DNA of 7,974 bases from an uncultured Pseudomonadota bacterium (GCA_903890265.1 CAITAM010000299.1:1-7974); one strand, 5' to 3'. Shown: positions 1 through 6,897, numbered from the stretch's first letter. Numbers and translations: made by a program. Notes: a model not told the origin generated them from the letters alone.

Positions 1-1040
1 ACGCGGCGTGCCCGCTCCTCGCGCCAGGCAGCGGGCACGGCCGCGGCCAGCTCGCGCAGCGTCGCGTCGTCCAGGGAGCTGCGCACATCGGCCGCGATCA
101 GCGGCGGCCAGCCCTGCGTCCAGCGCGGATCGTCGAGCAGTTCGTGCGAGACCGACAGGTAGGCGAGCGTGGCCGCCGGCGACAGCAGGCTTGCCACGAC
201 GAGTGGCGGTCCGGCGAGGAGCCGCGCCTGAACGTCCTCCATGAAACCCGCCGGCCACGGTCCGATGCCGTCCCCAACGCCGATCAGTCCGTCGACTCCG
301 GCGGCAAGCGCAGGCCGCAGCGCCCCGTCGTGCGTGGCCAGCACGTGCACGGTCGACTGGGCCGCGTGCGCCACCGCGACGATCGCCGCGAGCTCGCCGT
401 CCTCGAACGTCTCGGCATCGGCCACGACCAGCGCGTCGACGCCGGCGCGCACGAGGGCAAGCGCCTGCTCGCGCGCCGCGCGCGGTGAGTCGACGAGGAC
501 CGTCGCCGTGCCGGGCCGCCGCCGGCGGGCGATCAGCGGACCGCTGACGGCGAGGTGCGGGCTGTCGCTCGCGAGAGATCGCAGCCGGCCACGCTGCACG
601 AGGCTCGCATCGAGCGGACTGCCGACGTCGCGCGCCGCGGTGACACCCGCGCGTACCGTGCCCGCCGCGGCCAGCGGCATCACGACGCGCTCGGCCAGCG
701 GCAGGTAGAGCTCGTCCCAGCGCGCCCCGTCGGCGTGGCCGAGCCGGGACAGCGAGACGCAGGCGTCCCACAGCCCGGGCAGCACCGACTGACCTTCCGT
801 GGACACCACCGTGGCCGTGGTCGGGATCGGCGTATCGTGCAAGCTGCCGATGGCAACGATGCGCTCGCCCTCGATCAGCACTACGCTGTCCTCGAGCGGC
901 GGCCCGCCGTAGCCGTCGATCAGCCGGCCGCCGGCGAGCGCGGTCAGCGGCGTGGCGGCCTGCACCCGCGGCCCGCCGGCGGCGGTCGCGACCGCGAGCG
1001 TCGTGCCGGCGAGCGCCTTCAGCGCGGTGCGGCGCTTCAC
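1..1040 (-). CDS. Tat-exported amidohydrolase-fold protein, metal site degenerate (3' end outside window)
   Basis: I translated this frame by hand; 346 codons are open to the left edge, so the C-terminus is missing. It starts with GTG at 1040, inside a GTGA overlap with the stop of the upstream SRPBCC gene, implying translational coupling. The N-terminus KRRTALKAL, a hydrophobic Ala-rich stretch and VQA near residue 28 look like a twin-arginine signal, so export to the periplasm is inferred. The family is imidazolonepropionase-like amidohydrolase (COG1228 type): a β-sandwich start (GGRLIDGYGG, residues 37-46), VLPGLWD (86-92), GVTAARDVG (132-140), SGPLIA (166-171) and AGVDGLI (247-253). The ligand positions are changed. 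The HxH after LPGLWD is C94-V-S96, the expected carboxylated Lys of the GxDxIK strand is V205, the strand-5 His aligns with L234, and the IEH His is V255. Hydrolase activity is therefore doubtful; a binding or structural role is possible. Confidence is high for the fold and low for function. Confidence 0.85.
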   Translation of the reverse strand, partial: MKRRTALKALAGTTLAVATAAGGPRVQAATPLTALAGGRLIDGYGGPPLEDSVVLIEGERIVAIGSLHDTPIPTTATVVSTEGQSVLPGLWDACVSLSRLGHADGARWDELYLPLAERVVMPLAAAGTVRAGVTAARDVGSPLDASLVQRGRLRSLASDSPHLAVSGPLIARRRRPGTATVLVDSPRAAREQALALVRAGVDALVVADAETFEDGELAAIVAVAHAAQSTVHVLATHDGALRPALAAGVDGLIGVGDGIGPWPAGFMEDVQARLLAGPPLVVASLLSPAATLAYLSVSHELLDDPRWTQGWPPLIAADVRSSLDDATLRELAAAVPAAWREERARR

Positions 1041-1525
1041 GGCGGCCCCCCGGACGCGCGTCCCGCAAGGGTGCCGGCCGCGGGCTCCAGGACGCGCTTC
1101 AGCTCGCGCAGATAAAAGCCCCACGCCTGGCGCAGGTCGAGGTAGTGCTGATCCCAGTCCGGCACGACCGGAATGCCGGAGCCGAGCACCCGGATGATCG
1201 CCTCGTCCGCGCGGCGGTCGAACAACAGGTCGTCGACCAGCGGCGACTCGGGGGCGATGCCGCGGCGGGGCGCGCCCCTCGCGGTTGGCGGCCGCACGTA
1301 GATGAGGCGCAGGCGGCGACCCACATCGAAGATGTCGATGAGCGCTTCGACCTCGACGCCGTCGCGGCGGGTCAGGCGCCAGCGGCCGCCGCGCCGTGCC
1401 TCGGTATCGGCCGAGGCAGCGAACCAGCGTGTGAGCTCGCTGGCCTGCGTGCAGGCGCTCCAGACCGCGGCAGCCGGCGCTTTTATGGCTATCATCTGCG
1501 CGTAGCCGCGCGTGCTCGTCTGCAT
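1037..1525 (-). CDS. SRPBCC family protein (AHSA1/START-like ligand-binding fold)
   Basis: This is a 162-residue protein, the usual size for a single SRPBCC domain, with no signal peptide or membrane segment, so probably cytosolic. The fold is suggested by an N-terminal strand followed by AAAVWSACTQASELTRWFA (residues 18-36), the typical 'vW..lT.pe.l..Wf' opening. GGRWRL (46-51) follows, and the C-terminal amphipathic helix contains WDQHYLDLRQAWGFYLREL (124-142), close to the 'gW..y...lr.gW..yl..Lk..le' ending of AHSA1-like proteins. Such proteins bind hydrophobic ligands or partner proteins; no specific ligand can be read here. The start at 1525 has a GGAG about 11 bases upstream; Met11 (1495) would also leave a complete domain. 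The gene is divergent from the MAPEG gene and its TGA overlaps the GTG of the next gene, so the two are surely co-translated. Confidence 0.85.
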   Translation of the reverse strand: MQTSTRGYAQMIAIKAPAAAVWSACTQASELTRWFAASADTEARRGGRWRLTRRDGVEVEALIDIFDVGRRLRLIYVRPPTARGAPRRGIAPESPLVDDLLFDRRADEAIIRVLGSGIPVVPDWDQHYLDLRQAWGFYLRELKRVLEPAAGTLAGRASGGPP

Positions 1526-1588
1526 GGATCCGTTCGCTCCGGGACGGGTTATTCTGCCCTTGCACGCCGACGGCGAACAACCGCGACC

Positions 1589-1594
1589 GAGGAG
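1589..1594 (+). promoter_or_regulatory. Ribosome binding site fixing the MAPEG start
   Basis: GAGGAG lies six bases before the ATG at 1601. It decides the start, because the same frame stays open upstream to about 1145 across the SRPBCC gene on the other strand. That upstream part reads as low-complexity Arg/Ala-rich antisense sequence with no family resemblance. The divergent gap 1526-1600 must hold promoters for both genes. I see only a weak -10-like TATTCT (1550-1555) with no convincing -35. Confidence 0.7.
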
Positions 1595-1600
1595 AATTCG

Positions 1601-1990
1601 ATGGCCCTGGTTAATATCGTGATCGCTCTGGCGCTCTGTCAGTACATTGTGTTCGCGTTTGCGGTTGGCAAGGCCCGCGGCCGCTGCAACGTGCCGGCGC
1701 CCGCCATCACGGGCAACGCCGAATTCGAGCGCTACTACCGGGTGCAGATGAACACGCTGGAGCTCCTGATCGCGTTCATCCCCGCCAGTCTGATCTTCGG
1801 TTATTACGTCAGCTCGCTGTGGGCCGCGGTTCTCGGTCTCGTCTACCTGGTCGGCCGCGTCCTGTACTTTCTGGCCTACATCCAGGACCCGTCCAGGCGC
1901 GAGCTCGGCTTTGCGTTGTCGCTCGGACCCATCGGCTTCCTGCTGCTCGGTGCACTCTACGGCGCGACGCGCGTCGCGCTCGGGCTCTGA
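1601..1990 (+). CDS. MAPEG family membrane protein (microsomal glutathione S-transferase-like)
   Basis: This is a 129-residue integral membrane protein with four predicted helices, about residues 4-21, 52-70, 72-92 and 103-123, the normal size and topology for MAPEG proteins. The signature region FERYYRVQMNTLELL (42-56) carries the family Arg...Asn-x-x-Glu pattern (R47, N51, E54). GRVLYFLAY (85-93) resembles the segment near the glutathione site in MGST3/LTC4-synthase relatives. Known members are homotrimers that conjugate glutathione to hydrophobic electrophiles or reduce lipid peroxides; the exact bacterial substrate is unknown. The ATG has a strong ribosome site (GAGGAG). The gene stands alone, divergent from the SRPBCC gene, and its stop is 19 bases from the stop of the convergent GGDEF gene, with no terminator hairpin seen between them. 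Confidence 0.93.
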   Translation: MALVNIVIALALCQYIVFAFAVGKARGRCNVPAPAITGNAEFERYYRVQMNTLELLIAFIPASLIFGYYVSSLWAAVLGLVYLVGRVLYFLAYIQDPSRRELGFALSLGPIGFLLLGALYGATRVALGL

Positions 1991-2009
1991 GCATCAGACC
2001 GCCGCCGCC

Positions 2010-3059
2010 TCAGGGCAGCGGCAGCGCACTCAGCCGGCGTTGCTGGTCTTCCCTGAGGCGTTTTGCCGCGGCGGCGAGCAGCTCATCGGCCAGGGTGCCG
2101 TCGGCCGGGGCTTCGGCCACCGCGCACTGCGCCTGCATCCGCACCATCCGACTGCCAACCTGGACGGTGGCGGCGTAGACGGCGTGCCGGATCCGGTTTG
2201 ACACGGTCTGTGCCGCCTCGCCGCCGGCGCCCGCCAGCAGCACGGCGAAGGTGTGTTCGTCGGTCCGCGCCGCGAGGTCGGTGTCGCGCAGCGCGCGCTG
2301 CAATACGCTCGCCACGAGCTTCAGCGCCGCCGCCATCGCCGCACCCGGGTGCTCGCCGGGCTCGCTCGGCGTCGGCTCAAGCTCAACGAGGACGACCGCG
2401 TAGGGCCGGCTGTCGCGCGAGGCGCGGTGGCGCTCGACGTCCACGGCCTCACCGAAGGTCGCGCGGTTGGCGAGCCCCGTGATCGGATCGGCATGCGCGC
2501 TGTCGCGCTCCCGCCGTCGCGCGGCGAGCAGCTGGCGGCCCAGCTCCGACGTGAGCCAGGCGACCACGACAAACGGACCGACGGCGGAGAACAATCGCGC
2601 GGCGAACGCGGCCGTGGTGACGTCGAGGCCCGAGCCGTAGCGGGCGGTGAACACGTACAGGGCCGTGATGAGCAGGAGGAGCACGACGAGGTGCACCGTA
2701 CTGAGGGCGAGCGCCGTCAGCACGATCGGCAGCAGGTACAGGCTGACCAGCGGACTCGTCGCCCCGCCCGCGTGCCAGACGATGAAGGCGATGAAGCTCG
2801 TCGTGGCCATCGCCCGCACGTAGAGCTTGGTGTCGGGCGCGCGACCGAGGAAGCGCGGCACGCGCGCCACGAGGCTCACCGCCGCAAAGGCGATCATGGC
2901 GATGACGACGCTGCCGCGAATCACGCGGTCGCCCGCCGTGAGCTCGTAGAGCGTGACAATGACGAGCGCGAGACAGTCGGCGAGCGCGGCGCTGCGGATC
3001 AGCAGCGTCGCCTCCGACGAGGTCACGTCGGCCGAACGCCGGTCGCCCAGAATCTTCAT
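2010..3059 (-). CDS. Membrane protein with degenerate GGDEF domain (putative c-di-GMP receptor)
   Basis: This is a 349-residue protein. About six hydrophobic helices span residues 18-172, followed by a charged linker (RRRERD, 181-186) and a cytoplasmic GGDEF domain that begins with DPITGLANRATF (191-202). The signature that should read GGDEF is DEHTF (267-271), so the GTP/metal-binding glycines and acidic residue are gone and diguanylate cyclase activity is unlikely. RDTD (258-261) sits five residues before it, exactly where the RxxD inhibitory site binds c-di-GMP in active cyclases. By analogy with PelD- or PopA-type receptors it may sense c-di-GMP. The ATG at 3059 is chosen because the natural protein MKILGDRR starts there. 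A TTG at 3146 in frame adds 29 Pro/Arg-rich residues and is less likely. No good Shine-Dalgarno precedes the ATG. It lies 140 bases downstream of the GGDEF-EAL gene on the same strand. Confidence 0.88.
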   Translation of the reverse strand: MKILGDRRSADVTSSEATLLIRSAALADCLALVIVTLYELTAGDRVIRGSVVIAMIAFAAVSLVARVPRFLGRAPDTKLYVRAMATTSFIAFIVWHAGGATSPLVSLYLLPIVLTALALSTVHLVVLLLLITALYVFTARYGSGLDVTTAAFAARLFSAVGPFVVVAWLTSELGRQLLAARRRERDSAHADPITGLANRATFGEAVDVERHRASRDSRPYAVVLVELEPTPSEPGEHPGAAMAAALKLVASVLQRALRDTDLAARTDEHTFAVLLAGAGGEAAQTVSNRIRHAVYAATVQVGSRMVRMQAQCAVAEAPADGTLADELLAAAAKRLREDQQRRLSALPLP

Positions 3060-3199
3060 GGCCGCTGTCGCCGGGCAACGCACCGGCGTCGGGTTCGGCA
3101 GGTCAGGTCGCTGCAATTCATGGGCGGGTGGGGGCCTCCGGAGCAACGCGGTCGCTACGGCCCGGCGCTGGCCCTGCGTCGACTGGCGTGCGCCCTAGC

Positions 3200-5488
3200 C
3201 TAGTCGGCTTCCCGCGCGAAGTCACCGAGGATCAGCGTCGTGTGCGGGTCGAGCAACGGCTCCTGGATGCCGGTCAGCGTGTCACTCGCCTGTGCACCGA
3301 CCGCGGCGTAGAGACCAAGATCCTGCAGCACGTCGCTCAACGGCACCGGCCGGCCGATGACAAAGCCCTGTCCGTAGTCGACACCGAGGTTGCCAACGAG
3401 CGTGCGCAGCTCGTCGGTCTCGACGTACTCCGCCACGGTCGACATCCCCATCGTGCGCGCCAGCTGGGCGATGGCCTTGATCATGTCCGCCGAGCGGGTA
3501 TTGGTCATCGCGTCGCGGACGAAGGAGCCGTCGATCTTGAGGATCGAGACCGGCAGCGACTTCAGGTACGCGAGCGATGACTGGCCCGTGCCGAAGTCAT
3601 CCAGTGCGAACTGGAAGCCCATGTTGCGCAGCTCCTGCATGATCGACTCGGTGCGTGACAGATCGCCGACGGCGGCGGTCTCGGTCAGCTCGAAGCAGAT
3701 CATGTCGGGCGGAATGCCGGCGGTGGAGCAGGCCTTGTCGATCATGGCGATCAGCGCGTCATCGCTCATCGACTGGGCGGAAAGATTGACCGAGAACCGC
3801 GCGGTGCGCTGGCGGAGCAGATCACGGTGCTCGGCGAGTGCGGCAAATACGTTGGAAACGACCCAGGCGTCGATCGCCGGCATCATCTGGTAGCGCTCGG
3901 CGGCAGACATGAACTTGGCCGGCAGGATGACTTCGCCGGATTCGGTCACGCGGCGCAGCAGGATCTCGAATCGCGGCGGGGCCCCGCTGTTCTGCAGGGG
4001 CTCCATCGGCTGCGCGTAGAGGCGGAAGCTGTCCTGCGCGAGCCACGCGCGCAGCGAGCCCAGCATCTGCACGTCGTCGTGGCGGCGGATGATGCTCTCG
4101 TCGGACGACTCGTAGCGCTCAACCCGGTCGCGACCACGGTCCTTGGCGGCCTTGCAGGCGATCTCGGCAGCGGCAAGGCCGTGCGCGAGGGGATGCTTGG
4201 AGGCGAGGTTAAGCTCGGCGACGCCGGCCGACAGGCTGATACGCAGGTTCGCGCGCCCGAACGAGCCACCGAGATCGGCGACGCCCTGGCGCAGGACCTC
4301 GGCCGCGGACCACGCCGCGTCGAGCTCCATTTCCGGCAGGAACACGGCGAAGCGGTCGCCGGAGATGCGCGCAACGCGCGCCTGCCGCGGCACCCGGCGG
4401 CGCACGACGTCGGCCACGCGCGCGATGACGTCGTCGCCGACCGGCATGCTGCAGTTTTCGTTGATCACGTGCATCTGGTCGATGTCGATGTAGATCACCG
4501 AGTGCGCCCGGGCGGTGGGCGTCTCGACGAGAATCGCCCCCACTTCGGCCTCGAATGCGGCGCGCGTGGCAAGACCGGTCGCCGAGTCGTAACTCGTCTG
4601 CAGGATGGTGGCGACCTTGCGCGCCAGCAGTTCACCGAGACGCGCGTGGCGGCGCTCGAAATCGCCGTATTCGAGGGCACGGTAGAGCGCGAGGAAGCCG
4701 ATCACGCGACCCGAGTGGTGGCGGATCGGCACCGAGAGAATCTTGCAGGGCGGCAGCCGGTCTGAACCGGTCGCGCTGTTGACAAGCAGCGTCTTGCGCT
4801 GCGTCTGGGCCCAGGTCAGCAGGTGGCGGTGGGTGCGGGCGACGAGTTCCGCGTCGGCAAGACTGGCGGTTGCTGAACGGCGGACGATCGCGACGTTGCG
4901 CTCGGGAATGACGAGGGCGCCGATGCGGCAGCCGAGGTGCTCCGCGGCCGCCTGGGTCAGCCGGCCGAGTTCGTCGGCATCCCGGCCGGTGCCGCTTTCC
5001 TCGCGTGCCACGTCGAGCAGGAGTTCGAGGTCCTCGTCGCGGCTCGTGAGGTCACGGTTGAGCGCGCCGAGCGAGACGCGCATGTTGACCTCGCGGCCGA
5101 GGCACTCGAGCGCGGGGCGCACCAGCGACAGCACGAGGGCAAACGGGCGGCGCTCGCCGCCATCGGGCACCTTGATCGTGACGGCGGCGAGCGGTCGGCC
5201 GGAGAGGTCACGCAGCCGGAAGGCGTACAGCGCGACGCCATCGCCCGTCTGCGCGTGGCCGTCGATGTCGAAGGGCTTCGTGGGCGGGGCCTTCAGGGCC
5301 TCGACCGCGAGCGCGTGCATGTCCGGGTCGTCCTGGCCACCACTCAGCCACAGCGCGCGACCGGTGCCGCCGTAGATCGCGATCTCGCGCGAGCGCGGCA
5401 CCAGCATCTTCAGGAGCTGCGCGTAAGGGTCCAGCCCCGCGCCGGCGGGCTGCGATGTGTCGTCGCGGATATCGGGACTGGCAGCCAT
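3200..5488 (-). CDS. GAF-GGDEF-EAL protein, predicted c-di-GMP phosphodiesterase
   Basis: This is a 762-residue soluble protein. Residues about 20-135 look like a divergent GAF-like sensor. A helical linker (about 135-165) leads to a second GAF-like domain (about 165-295), then GGDEF (about 300-460) and EAL (about 475-725). The cyclase signature is SGDRF (376-380) and the RxxD position is PRQA (367-370), so the GGDEF domain has probably lost both activity and product inhibition; it may bind GTP allosterically. The EAL domain reads EIL (508-510) but keeps the usual catalytic residues: E508, N568 in SVNLS, E600 in FELTE, D630-D631 in DDFGTG, K651 in LKIDG, E687 in VAEYVE and Q707 in YGQGF. Hydrolysis of c-di-GMP to pGpG is therefore expected. 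The ATG at 5488 is preferred over the in-frame GTG at 5515 because AAGGAAG lies just upstream. The gene follows envC in the same direction. Confidence 0.95.
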   Translation of the reverse strand: MAASPDIRDDTSQPAGAGLDPYAQLLKMLVPRSREIAIYGGTGRALWLSGGQDDPDMHALAVEALKAPPTKPFDIDGHAQTGDGVALYAFRLRDLSGRPLAAVTIKVPDGGERRPFALVLSLVRPALECLGREVNMRVSLGALNRDLTSRDEDLELLLDVAREESGTGRDADELGRLTQAAAEHLGCRIGALVIPERNVAIVRRSATASLADAELVARTHRHLLTWAQTQRKTLLVNSATGSDRLPPCKILSVPIRHHSGRVIGFLALYRALEYGDFERRHARLGELLARKVATILQTSYDSATGLATRAAFEAEVGAILVETPTARAHSVIYIDIDQMHVINENCSMPVGDDVIARVADVVRRRVPRQARVARISGDRFAVFLPEMELDAAWSAAEVLRQGVADLGGSFGRANLRISLSAGVAELNLASKHPLAHGLAAAEIACKAAKDRGRDRVERYESSDESIIRRHDDVQMLGSLRAWLAQDSFRLYAQPMEPLQNSGAPPRFEILLRRVTESGEVILPAKFMSAAERYQMMPAIDAWVVSNVFAALAEHRDLLRQRTARFSVNLSAQSMSDDALIAMIDKACSTAGIPPDMICFELTETAAVGDLSRTESIMQELRNMGFQFALDDFGTGQSSLAYLKSLPVSILKIDGSFVRDAMTNTRSADMIKAIAQLARTMGMSTVAEYVETDELRTLVGNLGVDYGQGFVIGRPVPLSDVLQDLGLYAAVGAQASDTLTGIQEPLLDPHTTLILGDFAREAD

Positions 5489-5492
5489 CGAT

Positions 5493-5499
5493 CTTCCTT
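5493..5499 (-). promoter_or_regulatory. Ribosome binding site fixing the GGDEF-EAL start
   Basis: Read on the minus strand, AAGGAAG ends four bases before the ATG at 5488. It lies inside the extra codons that a GTG start at 5515 would add, which argues for the shorter, 762-residue protein. Confidence 0.65.
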
Positions 5500-5521
5500 C
5501 AGGACCAGCCGACACGGTGAG

Positions 5522-5535
5522 CGCAATCCATTGCG
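5522..5535. repeat. Perfect inverted repeat upstream of the GGDEF-EAL gene (possible operator)
   Basis: CGCAAT-CC-ATTGCG has two 6-base arms around 2 bases, centred about 40 bases before the ATG at 5488, in the gap between envC and the GGDEF-EAL gene. The 2-base centre is too short for a stable RNA hairpin, so a site for a dimeric DNA-binding protein is the better reading. A further TTGCGC occurs at 5563-5568. No regulator can be named. Confidence 0.35.
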
Positions 5536-5633
5536 TTCGCGGTCAGGGATCGGAAAATTATGTTGCGCCAGTCGCCGGGCGTGTTCCGGGACGCATTCCA
5601 CAAATTGACAGAGTGGCCGGCGTGACCGGTTTC

Positions 5634-6794
5634 TCAGTTGGCGCCGTGCGGCTTCAGCCAGCGGCGCGGGTCCTCGGGCTCCTTGCCGTGCCGCACCTCG
5701 AAGTACACCTGGGAGGCCATGGTGCCGGCGTCCGCGGCGCTCGCGGCCAGCACGTCGCCCGGCACCACGGCGTCGCCGACCTTGTGGTACAGCCGCGCGT
5801 TGTTGCCGTAAAGGGTGAGGTAGCCGCCGCCGTGATCGAGGATCAAGAGCAGGCCGAGGCCCGGCAGCCAGTCGGCGTACACGACACGCCCGTAGTACGG
5901 CGCGTGCACGGCGGTACCGGGCTCGGTGTCCAGCAGCAGCCCCTGCCAGACGAGTCCGCCGGGGCGGGGGCTGCCGTAGTGCGCGACCACGGTGCCCTTG
6001 GCGGGCCAGGGGAGCTTGCCGCGTACCTTCTCGAACGCCGTGCGGTGCCGTCCGGCACCCGCGTAGTCCTCGGCCGGCGCCGCGCGCAGGGCCTCGCGCA
6101 GCTGCGCGAGCAGCTTCTCCAGCGAGCCCGCGTTGGCCTTCAGCCGGGCGAGCTCGGAGCTTTTCGAGTCAAGGTCCGCCTCCACGGTCGCCAGCGCGTG
6201 CTCGCGCGCCGCCCGTGCCGCGTGCAGGCCCTGCACTTCGCTCTCCTGCGCCTCGGCGAGCGCCTTCAGGGTCTCGGCCTGGCGCGTGAGGTCGGCGTCG
6301 AGCGCGGTGAGGCGCGCGAGGTCGGCCTCGATGGCGGCGAGGCGTTGGGCGCGCGCGTCGCTGAAATACCCGTAGTAGGCCAGCATGCGGCCGAGCTCGA
6401 CCGGGTCCTCCGTGTTCAGCATCAGCTTGAGCGGCGCGGCGCGGCCGTTGCGGTACGCGGCGACAATGTCCGCGGCGAGCTTGGCCCGCGCCGAGTCGAG
6501 CGCCTGCGCCGCCGCGGCCCGCTCGCGCTTCAGCTCCTCGTCCCGCCGGACCGCCGCGTCGTACGCGGCGCGGGCGTGCTCGAGCCGCTCCCTGGCGCTG
6601 CGCAGGGATTCGTCCGAGGACCTGAGCGCCGCCGCCGCCTCGTCGCGGCTGGCCGCCTCCGCGTGCACGGTTTCCGTGACTTTGCGGATTTTCGCCTCGA
6701 TCTTCGCCAGTTCCGCGCGCGTGTCGGCCTCGCCGGCGAATCCGGACGGCGCGAGCAGCAGGGCAAGCAGGATTAACGGCGGGCGCAGCAACAC
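5634..6794 (-). CDS. envC: EnvC-like murein hydrolase activator (LytM/M23 domain)
   Basis: This is a 386-residue periplasmic protein. It has a signal peptide (hydrophobic residues 6-19, likely cleavage after GFA near 20), a long Ala/Glu/Arg-rich coiled coil (about 25-235) interrupted by a conserved loop with LMLNTEDP and MLAYYGYFSDAR (124-148), and a C-terminal LytM domain (about 258-380). LPWPAKG (261-267), YADWLPGLGLLLILDHG (306-322) and YFEVRHGKEPEDPRRWL (364-380) are close to EnvC. Zinc ligands of active M23 peptidases are replaced (WQG at 283-285, LYGNN at 328-332). This is normal for EnvC, which does not cut peptidoglycan but activates amidases AmiA/AmiB at the septum under FtsEX control. 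The start is uncertain: GTG at 6794 puts the signal peptide at the N-terminus, while TTG at 6839 adds 15 Pro-rich residues. Neither has a good ribosome site. It is divergent from the rhodanese gene. Confidence 0.93.
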   Translation of the reverse strand: MLLRPPLILLALLLAPSGFAGEADTRAELAKIEAKIRKVTETVHAEAASRDEAAAALRSSDESLRSARERLEHARAAYDAAVRRDEELKRERAAAAQALDSARAKLAADIVAAYRNGRAAPLKLMLNTEDPVELGRMLAYYGYFSDARAQRLAAIEADLARLTALDADLTRQAETLKALAEAQESEVQGLHAARAAREHALATVEADLDSKSSELARLKANAGSLEKLLAQLREALRAAPAEDYAGAGRHRTAFEKVRGKLPWPAKGTVVAHYGSPRPGGLVWQGLLLDTEPGTAVHAPYYGRVVYADWLPGLGLLLILDHGGGYLTLYGNNARLYHKVGDAVVPGDVLAASAADAGTMASQVYFEVRHGKEPEDPRRWLKPHGAN

Positions 6795-6847
6795 GGCAGG
6801 CGGTGGATCCGGGTACGGGGACGGGCGGGCGGCGACCAATGGCCGGC

Positions 6848-6856
6848 TGCTATAAT
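6848..6856 (+). promoter_or_regulatory. Extended -10 promoter for the rhodanese-grxC unit
   Basis: TGCTATAAT matches the extended -10 consensus TGnTATAAT exactly and stands out in very GC-rich surroundings. No good -35 is seen 17 bases upstream, as expected for extended -10 promoters. Transcription would begin near 6863, giving a leader of about 75 bases before the ATG at 6939. It lies in the gap between divergent envC and the rhodanese gene. Confidence 0.7.
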
Positions 6857-6897
6857 GTCAGCTTGACCCGGCGCCTGCAGCCGACGGGCAACGATTG

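Noticed and set aside
8..1115. Long plus-strand open frames rich in Arg, Ala and Pro across the left kilobase
   Set aside because: They are antisense shadows of the minus-strand amidohydrolase gene, whose translation has clear family motifs; the plus-strand products have low-complexity composition and no recognisable domain.
1145..1600. N-terminal extension of the MAPEG frame
   Set aside because: It lies antisense to the SRPBCC gene, has no family resemblance, and the ATG at 1601 has a strong GAGGAG ribosome site.
3150..3199. GGCC and GGCG repeats after the GGDEF-EAL stop as an intrinsic terminator
   Set aside because: Stems are only four base pairs and no T-rich stretch follows on the minus strand.
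2253..3203. 316-codon plus-strand frame opposite the membrane GGDEF gene
   Set aside because: The product is a His/Arg/Glu-rich shadow without motifs; the opposite strand gives membrane helices and a GGDEF fold.
5604..5609. TTGACA on the plus strand just before the envC stop, as a -35 box
   Set aside because: There is no suitable -10 downstream and no plus-strand gene for it to serve; it points into the 3' end of envC.
5457..6776. 439-codon plus-strand frame opposite envC
   Set aside because: The minus strand reads as a full EnvC with signal peptide, coiled coil and LytM domain; the plus frame is GC-driven antisense.
5634..6794. Missing zinc ligands in the EnvC LytM domain as a novelty
   Set aside because: Loss of the metal site is normal for EnvC, which activates amidases instead of cutting peptidoglycan.
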